Assembly (NCBI RefSeq): GCF_000313135.1
Contig: NW_004457671.1
Location: forward strand, 105,776 to 169,775
Direction of reading: 5' to 3'
DNA length: 64,000 nt
Source of the DNA: Acanthamoeba castellanii str. Neff
Taxonomy: Eukaryota; Discosea; Longamoebia; Acanthamoebidae
Made by a program: the position numbers and the translations under genes. Every line of letters begins with the position of its first letter. Positions within the stretch are counted from its first letter, which is position 1. Shown piece after piece: positions 10,698-20,503 of the stretch. The notes beneath the pieces were generated by a model that was given only the letters and a program-made list of their open reading frames with translations, was not told the origin of the DNA and did no database searches.

Positions 10698-11183
10698 ATG
10701 GCCGCCACTCTTGCTACTCTCCCCAAGGAGGAGATCAACGATCTCGATCACCTATGCCGCCCTCCTTCTCCACGATGGTGGCGTCAACGTGACTGTACGT
10801 CCTCCACCTTCTTCGGAGCCATAATCTCTTCTCATTCATTCCTGGACATTTTTCCCCATTTGCTAATCCGTCGTGCTACATTGTGTACTCTACAGGGTGA
10901 CAAGCTCGCCCAGGTCGTGAAGGCTGCCAACGTCGATGTGCCCCCCTTCTACGTGAAGCTCTACGCCCGCGTTCTGGCCAACCGCAACCTCGACGATCTC
11001 CTGTTCCAGACCGTCGCCGTCGCTCCCTCGGCTGCCCCCGCCGCTGGTGCTGCCGCCCCCGCTGAGGCCGCTGCCGCTGGTGGCGACAAGCCCGCTGGCA
11101 AGCCCGCCAAGGTTGAGGAAGAGGAGGAGGCTGAGGACATGGATGCCGGTGGTCTCTTCGGCGGTGGTGATGACGATTACTAA
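10698..11183 (+). CDS. RPLP1: 60S acidic ribosomal protein P1 (one-base frame break)
   Basis: P1 is part of the stalk of the large ribosomal subunit that recruits translation GTPases. Exon 1 (10698-10794) and exon 2 (10896-11183) flank a 101-base gtacgt...ctacag intron. The protein has the helical P1 fold, an Ala/Pro-rich hinge and an acidic tail ending GGLFGGGDDDY, where family members usually end EDMGFGLFD. Exon 1 is 97 bases but needs 96: after EEIND the text reads out of frame, while the next frame gives SITYAALLLHDGGVNVT. One surplus base near 10743-10747 explains this. Without correction, translation stops just after the intron. Since the gene should be essential, an assembly error is the best explanation. 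Confidence 0.9.
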   Translation: MAATLATLPKEEINDLDHLCRPPSPRWWRQRDCTSSTFFGAIISSHSFLDIFPHLLIRRATLCTLQGDKLAQVVKAANVDVPPFYVKLYARVLANRNLDDLLFQTVAVAPSAAPAAGAAAPAEAAAAGGDKPAGKPAKVEEEEEAEDMDAGGLFGGGDDDY

Positions 11184-11366
11184 ACCTGCTGAGGTCAATG
11201 GTGAGAGAATTTTGGGGCGTATCTTCGGTCGTGTTTATTCTATAAATCGAAAGAAGTGCACTCCATCACTAACACCCTGTGGCGCAAATAATTAATCAAA
11301 ATCACTCAATTCTGTAATTCGCGAATTTATTCTTCTTTATTCCATTTCCTTCATTCTCCATTCTGC

Positions 11367-13202
11367 ATGGACGGCTACAGGCTGCAGTCCTACCAGGCCG
11401 GTGCTCCCGTGCTGGAGGAGGGCACAGACGACGAAGCCTCCACGATGGAGGGAGGACGAAGTAGGCGCATCAGACCGAGCAGAGATAATCCAAGTCGTCG
11501 CTACGCAGTTGGTCACAGCATGGTGGTGGCCTGCTACGAGAAGCCCTGGCTGCGGCGCGGCAGCAAGTGGCTGCTCATCGTCGCCTGTGCCGCGCTTGTG
11601 GGTATGGTGCTCTTCGCCCTCATCAGCTCCCTAGCAGACGGCCCCGCGCCAGACCATGGCGTCACCGTCCCCTTGTGGGCGCGCTGGGAGGTCGTCTGCC
11701 TGGGCGTGGGCGGCGGCCTCGACCAAAGCGACCTTCCCGGCGGCTTCCTCCTACGCGCCATCGGCACGCCCTCCATTTTCTTTCATCCTGGTGTGCCGTG
11801 TGCGGTGGTGAGTGTCGTGTGTCGTGTTGATTCGGTGCGGTGGTGGGTGTCGTGTGTTGATTCGGACTTGCGCGTTCGTAACAGAGAGCGGAGGCGGCGC
11901 CTCGTCGGTCACTTACGTCTCGCTCGACGCGGGGACGGCGCTGTTCGGCCTCCAGCGTGCGCTGCAGTCGAGCAGGGCGCCGCGGCGTGCCAGCCCCTCG
12001 GCCGGTCCCAAGCTCACCGCCGCAGGCGCCGTCTACCGCGACAGCGTCCAAGTGCGCGCCCAGAGTGAGCCCGCGGCCATCCGACATTCTCAACACTCAT
12101 GTGTGTGTGTGTGCGCGCGTGCGTGTGGCGTGTTGTATGCGTGTGCCACGCATCGGCGGGGCTGCAGAGCTATCTGATCTCCCACGGGCACTTGGACCAC
12201 ACGGCGGGCCTGGTGGTCGGCTCGCCCGATGACGCCTACACCACGCCCAGGAAGGTGGTCGCTGGCACCAACTACACCATCGACACCCTCCAAAACCACG
12301 TGTTCAACTGGAAGGTTCGCAGTGTGTGTGTGTGTGTGTTGTGTCATCGTGTGTGTGTGTGTGTGTGTGTCTCACTCTTGGGAGCAAGGTGTGGCCCAAC
12401 ATGGGCAGCGGCGGCGATGCGCCCATAGGGCTCTACAACCTGGTCACCCTGCCCGTGGGCCAGGAGAGCAACCTGACCGCGCCTCCGCTCGGCGTACGTC
12501 CGTTTCTGCTGAGCCACGGCAAGATGGGCGATGGCTCCACTTACTTCTCCACCGCCTTTCTCCTGCGGGTGTGTACCTAACGAGGTTCATTCTCTTCTTT
12601 GCGCCCCGCGGCGAACGTTCACTCACACTTGCCTCAAAAACCTGTGACCAGACAGGTGAAGACTACCTTCTCTACTTTGGCGACACGGGCGCAGATCAAG
12701 TCGAGGCAGACGACTACATGAAACAGGCACCGCACACACACCCACCCACACACACACACACGACACACAAAACTCATGATGGCCGACAGGTGTGGATACA
12801 TGTGGCGCCGATTGTGGCTGCCGGGAGGCTGAAAGCGCTCTTCCTGGAGTGTTCCTATGGAGACGACCGCGCCAGCGACAAGCTCTATGGCCACCTCAAC
12901 CCGCAGCTGTTCATGCAGGAGCTCGGGGTCCTGGCCCGCCTCGTCGAGGCCCAGCCGGGAGCGCGACCAGGCGGGCTGTTGAAGGGGCTCAAGGTGGTGG
13001 TGACGCACATCAAGGCCGACGACCTGATCTATCGCAAGCCCGTTCCCGCCGTCGCCACCATCCAAAGGTGCGCCGCGCGCTCCAACGCACAACACGCAAC
13101 GCGCTCATCATACAATTAATTGTTGGCAGGGAGTTGGAGGCCCGAAACACACTCGAGGTCCACCTCCTCTTTCCGCGACAAGGCGACTGGCTCTACTTCT
13201 GA
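11367..13202 (+). CDS. Class II cyclic nucleotide phosphodiesterase, membrane-anchored
   Basis: This enzyme would hydrolyse cAMP or cGMP to the 5' nucleotide. Seven exons (11367-11790, 11885-12051, 12168-12314, 12389-12568, 12652-12726, 12790-13067, 13130-13202) join without a frame break into 447 residues. The class II (yeast PDE1/Dictyostelium PdsA) metal-binding motif HxHxDH is intact at H203-G-H-L-D-H208. YFGDTG and FLECSYGDD match the later family blocks, and THIKADD supplies a further metal-ligand His. A membrane segment at about residues 68-90 (WLLIVACAALVGMVLFALIS) suggests a type II membrane protein with the catalytic domain outside or in a lumen. Intron 5 starts with GC instead of GT. 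Confidence 0.85.
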
Positions 13203-13271
13203 AGCTGCAGACTCTGCTATTAACAAAATATTAATAATAAGTATTGTTTAATCATGGAAGTAGTTTGTTAG

Positions 13272-14632
13272 CTAGTGGTGGTGGGGCCACGGCAAGTGGT
13301 CGAGGTTGACGCCCAGGGCCTGGCAGTCGCGTCGGTACGCCACCGGGTGCATCATGTGAGCATGCCTGGAATTCCAGCAGACTCGGCGTAGTGAGAAACA
13401 GACAACCCACGAAAAAGAAGGGGGGGGGTGTAGGTACCACATAAAGTCGATGTCGTAGGTGGGTCCCTCCTCTCCTCTGTCCGTCTGATGCAGCGGCTGG
13501 CCATTCCTGAAGGCCTGCTTGCAATCGGCGATGAAGCGGGCGTAGCCCTCCACGCATCGCTTCAGCGTGCACTCATCATTGCACAGCTCCTCCGTCTTCT
13601 GTCCGCCACCGGTGCGCATTAGCGCGTGTCGTGTCGTTGGTTGTGTCGTGTCGTGTCGTGTCGTGTCGTAGGCGCGGTGTTAAGGGTGCGTACATCTTTG
13701 GCGACGAAGGTGCGGAGGAAGGGCAGCCACCGGGCGTCCTTCTCCACCTCGTCGGGCTTCACGGAGATGCCCGCCGCCACGGCCTCCCACGACGGAGCCT
13801 CGCCTCCACCGGGCAGCCGCGTCAGCACTTCCGCCGAATCGGCGCCGCCATCGGCCGGCGAAGCGGCCTCTTCGGTACGATCGAGAGCGTAGGGCTCGGC
13901 ATAGTGGAGCTCCCACAAGCGCTCGGTCTCGGCCAAGACCGAGGGGGACAAGGCCGCTGCTGTCTCAGCGGCGGCGCTCAGCTCCGCGTGGTCCACCACA
14001 CGCCCAAACAGGAGCTCCATTTCCTGCGCTCAACACCGCACGACACACGAGTCAGAGGTGTGCGTGTGTCAATCCGCGAAAGATGAAGGGAGGAGAAGGT
14101 GGTGGAACCTTGCGGTAGTGGATGGGGCGAATGAGATGGGTCTTCCACAGGAGCTCGACGTCCGGCAGCGCGTGCAGACGGCGTTCAGGGTAGAGCGCCG
14201 CCAGCCTCAGGAACTGCCAAGCGCGATAATAAGAGAACGAAGAGTTCTTAACATTCCACCCCTGGGCAGTACCTTGGCGTAGCGCGGGAAGGCTTGGGCG
14301 CGAGTTCGGGGAAAGCAGATCGGGCCACTCCCGCTCGATCATGTCCTGCTCACGACGCAGCACAGCGGCGTTGGTGGGTACGTGGCAAGCTCATCAGCTG
14401 TAGATCGGGGGGAGTCAATGACATGTTGATTCATACCAGAAAAGCGAAGGTAGGCTCGGGCGGCGGTGAACAGGTCCACGCCGAGTGTGTGGGCTTCGCC
14501 GTCGATGGTCTGCTCTCATTAGGGCAAGCGAGGTGAGTCTCAAAAAGCGAGGAAGTCAAAAAACACAATCGCCAAAGAGTGTGGTCGTACCAGCTGAGTT
14601 CCGCGGTGGTTGCTCGCGGCTTGCTTGGGCAT
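13272..14632 (-). CDS. DUF1399 / GRDP-like protein (possibly the C-terminal part of a Rab fusion)
   Basis: The family (glycine-rich domain-containing proteins, DUF1399) is known from plants, fungi and amoebae but has little biochemistry. The start used is MPKQAASNHRGTQL (14591-14632), joined to TIDGEAHTLGVDLFTAARAY, a typical family opening. Later exons carry YYRAWQFLRLAALYPER, LWKTHLIRPIHY and the hallmark YDIDFMWHAHMMHPVAY near the C-terminus; the stop is at 13272. The glycine-rich tail of the plant proteins is absent. The reading frame stays open upstream to an AG at 14682 that pairs in phase with a gtacgt donor at the end of the Rab-like gene, so this may not be an independent gene. Confidence 0.7.
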
Positions 14633-14763
14633 CGACGCGGCGATGACATCGTTACCACGCCTCCGGGTCCCCACGCCATCGCTATTTAACATTCGTTTCG
14701 TTTAGAGAAATGTGATTACATTTTTACACGAAAAGATGTAAACAATCGCAGGAGGATAACGTA

Positions 14764-16008
14764 CTAGAGGTGTCTGCTGGCGTAGAGGCGCGAGATGTGC
14801 GAAGGTGGCGGCCCCATGATGGAGCAGGCGTTTTCGTTACAGGGGTTTATAAGACATTCCGTTCGATCGCTGCACCCAGCCACAGTGTAAATTATAATAT
14901 AATATAATGTAATACACTATAAGTATCCCAACACTCGTAATTGCAAGATAATAAGAAAGTGATAGAAATAAGAATAGTTAAAGGGATGTGGGAGGGGTAG
15001 GCGTACGTCGGGAATGCGGGAATGCATGCCAGGCGCTCGTGCGGGGGGAACTCCAGTTTCTCTGGTGTCTGGGATGGCAGGTCCTCGGCCAGTTGGGCGA
15101 ACATCTCGTCTACGCCCTCACCGCTCTTTGCGCTGGTGCGATAGTGCCGTAGCTGTGTGTGTGTGTGTGTGTGTCACGCAGATACTAGAGTGCCTGAGCA
15201 GAAGATGAAGACGAGTGTGCGTACATTTTCTTGAGCACACCATGCTTCGGCTTCGGTGGATGTTACCTGGCCACAACGATTGGTCAACACACACACCGCA
15301 CGCACGCACACACGCACACGGTCGAGGCGGAATCAAACGGGTACCAGTTGCTCGTTGGCTGGGATGTCACACTTCGCAGCCACCACTGCGATGATCGAAG
15401 CCGGCGACCCGACCCTGACCTCGGCCAGCCACCTAACGAGACTGCCGTGACGCATGCGAGCGCATGTGAGTCACCTCGTATAAAACAGCATCATATCGTC
15501 ATCATCATCAGCAACAAAACATGTGGGGCGTACTCTGCGAAGGAGTCGCGGTTGGAAACGTCGTAGACCAGTAGGCACGCGTGCGCGCCTCGATAGTACA
15601 TGGGCGTCAGGCTTCTGTACCTTTCAAGTCCCCCTGCGTCGTACCAGCGGCGCGTTTCAGCTCTGGCAGTGCAGCATAGAGAGAGGAAAGAGAGAGAGAG
15701 AGAGAGGGTAACCAACGCACCAGTGTCCCATATCTGCAGCCGAACGAGCTGGCTCATATCTTTCTGGCAGAAGTCAGCGCCGACGGTTGGCTCGCTGGCG
15801 CTGTGCCACTCGCCGTTCCTTGCCCTCTGCAGAAGACCCGACTTTCCCACCCTGTCGCCCCCACCACCACAAAGTTCTTCTGCATGAGGCCCATTTTACA
15901 TTTATAATACTGTTTTGGGGGGGGGTATGCACACCCGGCAGTGCCCAGGAGCACCACCTTGAAGGTGAGCCGAGGTCTGGCGCACGCGCCAATTGTGGCC
16001 TTCTCCAT
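14764..16008 (-). CDS. Rab-like small GTPase (no terminal prenylation motif)
   Basis: Six or more exons from ATG 16008. G1 is GTAGVGKS (formed across intron 1), followed by a switch I region with TVGADF, then RLQIWDT, GGLERYRSLTPMYYRGA (G3/switch II), a G4 of AKCD where NKxD is usual, and TSAKSG (G5). The switch II glutamine is replaced by leucine. Intron 2 has two usable acceptors, giving either DTGGLE or a longer DTAETRRWYDAGGLE. Unspliced, the last exon stops at 14764-14766 after ASRHL, without C-terminal cysteines, although CNENACSIM lies just upstream. A gtacgt donor overlapping the stop codon can join it in frame to the DUF1399 gene. Confidence 0.75.
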
Positions 16009-16387
16009 CTTATCTTGTGTTGTGTGTCTTTTGGTGCTGTAGTGGTTTCTTCAGTTTTATCACCACACCTCGAAACCAGTTCAAGGAACATGTCGGCATA
16101 TTTTAGAGAGTGTAGAAGCCATTCCCGGGCACCCTGATGTTGTTGAGGTGCGACTGCTTCTGGGGATGGGCCTGGCATCTGGCCCACGGGGGTGACCTCG
16201 CGGCAAGCTTTGTCTTTCCTGCCACAAACCGACACAACCGCCAGCCAATAGTTTGGGCCGGCAGTTATGTCTCGGCCGAATAAATAACACTTTCAAAAAA
16301 CTCAGCAACCAAAGCGAAGCCGCAAGGCCAATACGTGGACTTTTCCCTGCCTCGAACACAGAGCTTCTTGTTTCGTTTCATCTCCTG
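16009..16387. promoter_or_regulatory. Divergent intergenic region, Rab-like / RhoGEF
   Basis: A 379-base gap lies between oppositely oriented start codons and must supply promoters for both genes. I see no repeat, RNA gene or credible ORF in it. Confidence 0.4.
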
Positions 16388-19300
16388 ATGCTCACAATCA
16401 AAGGTTCCTCCTTTCTTTCGCTCTCTTCGCCCCCCCCCAAACCGTCACACCTGCGCCAGGCACCCACGCCATATTTTAGGTCCGGTGTTGCCGAGTATAT
16501 TTTTTTTATTTTTTGTATTTTTTAGTTCCTTTATTGGCGAGTGGGTGCTTCAGTTTTATTTTTTCCATTTATTTATGAAATAAACAAATAAACGCCATTA
16601 TGATTTCTACGGCTTCATCAATATTTAAGAATAAGAAATAAATAAATAAGGCGCAAAATTTGGATTCACTTGCGCGCTGACACGGTTGTGCAGTGACAAT
16701 CATCGAGGCGCAGGGGGTAAACCTGCCGGCGGACGCCGACCCCGGCGGCCACCTGCGCTGCGGCGTGACTGTGCTTCCACACTCCTCCACGGCTCCGTCG
16801 GCCGAGAGCGTACAGACCAAGACCCTCCCGGCCGGCCCCGGCGCAAAGTGGGATGAGGCTCTCAACGTGTACGTGTCTCTGTTCACTCAAACTTGCCGTA
16901 GTGCGTTTATGTCCGACCAACTGACTCGCTGGCCGGGTTGGATTTCTTTCATCGCAGGGAGGCGGAGAGTCAGGACAAGCTCGCCTTCGAATGCTGGCTC
17001 GTCACTCCCGCTGGCAAGGGTACTCTCTCGACTTGACTTTCCCAACGTTTCGTGTGTAGACATCTCACGCCTTCGCTCTTTCCGTCTCGCTCGCCTTCGC
17101 TCTTTTCCTGTGGGGCAGACGTGCTGGTAGGCCGGGTGGAGATGGCCGTGAGCTCCCTGGTTGTGGGTAGCAGCAGCGACAAGGTGACTCTCAATTCGCT
17201 CTATGTGTTGTTTTAACTCTGAAGTCCTCACTCGCCCACGTTTTGTTTGGTCAGTGGCTCGCGCTGAAGGCCCCCGAGACCACCAAGCCCGCTGGTCTGT
17301 TGCACACACTCATCCACCCCCGCCCCAAGCGGTCCACGAGCCGGGTACGGCCTTCACTCACCGCCTCGGCACCCATATGGGTGTTGGTTTTGATGCTGAT
17401 CGGGGAGTGTCATGCAGCGGGCGAGCTCGCCGAGCTCGAATGACAAGATCAAACCCGGCGCCAGCGCGCCCAAGGGACCCACCTTCGAGCCCTCCGATCT
17501 CGAGAAATGGCTCTCCGCGGTTCGTCCTTAATCATATTGATAATTTTTTAGTATAAAATTAATTGTGCGTTGTTATCTATTTATTTATTTATTTAATATT
17601 TGGCAGGAGGAATTGGCATCGCTCGATGAGAAGGAGCGATCGCGACAGAAGGCGATCCTGGAGGTCATCGAGACCGAGCGTTCGTACATGAACGACCTCG
17701 ACATCCTGCAGCGGGTACCCCCGCCACCATTGTACTACTACTACTACGTCCTTCCTCTTCGCCCTTCTCACCGTGTGTGGTGCGTGCGTGTGCGTGTGCG
17801 TGTGCGTGTGCGTGTGCGGTGATGCAGATATTCATCAAACCCATACACGAAAACAACTATCTCACTAAATCGGAGATGAACTCTGTCTTCTCCAACGTGG
17901 AGACTCTTCGCGAGATCAACCTGGAGCTGATGAAGGTAATGCTGCCGACTCCAAAAAAACACTAGTTTCTATTCTCGAGAGATCGTGTGATGCTGACCTG
18001 TGTGTGTGTTGCGCGCCACACAGGAGCTGGATGAGCTGCAGAGCAAGAAGGTGGCCATCAAGAACCTGGGCGAGGTGTTTGCCAAGCGGGAGTCGATGTT
18101 CAAGCTCTACGCCATCTTCTGCAGCGCAATTGTTGACGTGAACCAGCGGGTCGAGCAATTCAAGGACAAGAACCCTCCCTTTGCCGCCTTCCTCGAGGTT
18201 CATTCGCCTCCATCGTCTTCGTTCTCTTTTTCGTTCTTTTCCGTTCTTTATTATTATTCTTCTTTTATTATTTCAATTATAATTTGGCTAATTGATTTGT
18301 AGAAATGTTTCGTGAATCCCGAGTGTCGCCTGCTGCCACTGGACAGCTTTGTTCACGCGCCGCTCGCACGACTCCTCAAATATCCTCTACTGCTGGACGT
18401 ACGCCAACTTCTCATCATAGTTCGTCCCCCTCCCCCCAAGATCAGCGCGCCTCACATAAAACTCGTGCAGGCTGTGATCAAATACACTCCCAACGATCAC
18501 CCGGACAGAGAGCCGCTCGAGAAGGTGTACGAGAACATTATGGAGATCGTGAACATGGTGAACGAGCGAACGCGCCAGGTGGAGAACGTGCAGCGACTGA
18601 TCAAACTGCAGAAGACCATTGCCAACCCCGACGTACGCCACGCACGCCACACACGCACGCCACACGCCGCACTCACGCGACACACGGTTAAATGCGTGCA
18701 GGAGCCGGGCAACGATTTTGTGGACAATCAGCGGTTCGTGGTGAGGGAGGGCCTGCTGGCCCGCATCAAGGGCGAAGGCAAGAACAAGAAGGAGCGCAAG
18801 CTCAACATCATCCTCTTCAACGACATGGTACGTACCCACACTATTTATATTTACATATTTCTTCTATTGACTTACCACGACTCCACTGTACTGGTTTGGT
18901 CAACGGTCAGTTGGTGTTGACCAAGCCGTTGACTTCGCGTCAAGGCCCGTCGTTCCGGGTGATCGAAAAGATCCCGACCAAGGACCTCCAGGTCGCTGAC
19001 AGTCCACCCACCGTCATCGGCTCCCTCTCTTCCGCCAGCTCCTCCAGCACCCTCGAACGCTCCCCCTCCAACGAATCCGGTACACTCCACCCCCTCTCGT
19101 GCGTGTTGCGTGTGTTGCGTCGTGTTGCGTCGTGTTGTGTGCGCCGCTGATTTGAGTGGTGATTGCAGATACAGGGAAGAAGTCGTCCACCAAGGAGTCG
19201 ACGCACGCATCGCTGTCGGGCTCGGGCGGGCTCAAGGTGTGGCGCTCGACCATGCGCGTCACCAAATCGTCGTCGTCGGCGGTCAGCGAGCCCGACCCGG

Positions 19301-20316
19301 AGCTACGACTCGACATCCACTGCCGCGGTGGCGGCAGCGGCGGCAAGCCGCTCACCTTTGTCGCGCTCACGCCCGAGGAAAGGGCCGAGTGGAAAAAGGC
19401 CGTCCAGACCGCCATCAGCCTCTCCACGCGCGAGCAGACCTTCAACTTCAAGACCAGCTCGGCCCGCACCCGCGACGGCGAATTGGTGTCGACAACGGCT
19501 CTTTCGGTCGAAGCCACCAAGTCGACGGATTTGAATTCGGCCGGAGCCGCGACCGCGCCCAGCCCGGGCAGTGCCGGGCCAGCGGCCAGTGCGCCGACAC
19601 CGTCGACAGACGAGAAGAAGGAGAAGAAGGAAAAGAAAGAGAAGAAGAAAGAAAAGAAGGAAAAGAAAGAGAAGAAAAAGAAGAAGAGCGGCTCGTCCAG
19701 AAGAGAGAAGACCAAGAAGATCGCGAAGGAGGAGGACACGAATGCAAAGAATGCCGATGGTGGCGGCGACGGCCCACAGAGCGCCGGCGGCGATGGCGGC
19801 GATGGCGACGCCCAGGGCAAGAGCCCCGGAGCGCGGCCGCGCAAGTCAAAGAGCGAAGTCAACCTGAAGCGGTCGGACGAGGACGCCATCGACGCGTCGA
19901 CGACCAAGCCCAACGAGGCGAAGGAATCCAAGGAACCCAAGGCGCCGGCGCCGGCGGCAGAGGCGGCAGAGGTGGTGGTGAAGAAGGAAGGCAGGAAGAG
20001 CTGGCGCAAGAGCCTGACGAGCATTCTACGCAAGGACGACATCGCCGACGCGTTCGCGGCCGAGGAGCAGAAAGAGAAGGAAAAGGAGAGGGAAAAGAAG
20101 ACGGAGGAGAAGACGAAGAAGAAGACGTTCGGGACGTGGGGCCGCAAGAAGAAGCTCGCCGCTGCCGTGACCGACGCCGCTGCCGAACCCGCCGTACGCT
20201 CCGCATCTGTCTTGCCGGCGATGGCGATGGCCGTGGTGGTGCGTGATCATCGCTGACACGGTGATGATGGTGTGCAGGAGGTGCCGAGCGAGGGCAAGAC
20301 GAAGAAGAAGGGCTGA
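16388..20316 (+). CDS. C2-DH-PH Rho guanine nucleotide exchange factor
   Basis: This protein would activate Rho/Rac GTPases at membranes. A tiny first exon (16388-16403, MLTIK) joins 16694 to give MLTIKVTIIEAQGVNL, the first strand of a C2 domain. After a Ser/Pro linker the DH domain begins at AILEVIETERSYMNDLDILQ and runs through IFIKPIHENNYL, FSNVETLREIN and FKLYAIFCSAIVDVNQRVEQ to LLKYPLLLD. A PH domain follows (REGLLARIKGEGKNKKERKL ... TPEERAEWKKAVQTAIS), interrupted by a Ser-rich insert. The C-terminal quarter is a Lys/Glu-rich, probably coiled or disordered tail ending KTKKKG. About 13 exons, with no frame break noticed. Confidence 0.85.
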
Positions 20317-20503
20317 TGATGGGCTGATGATGGATCACGTCCATTCATTCCTTCGTCCCTTTTTATTTGTCATATTATTATTATAATTATTAATGCTGTT
20401 ATATATTAGTACCCAAGTCAATAACTTATTGTTGATGTTGCAGCTTCTTTTCTTACTGTTGGTTTTTTGTGTTTAAAAAGAAAAGTTGAAAGTGGGATTT
20501 GCG

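Noticed and set aside
14840..14870. A tRNA-like B box (GTTCGATCG)
   Set aside because: No matching A box, acceptor stem or cloverleaf can be drawn around it, and it lies in Rab-gene intron/exon sequence.
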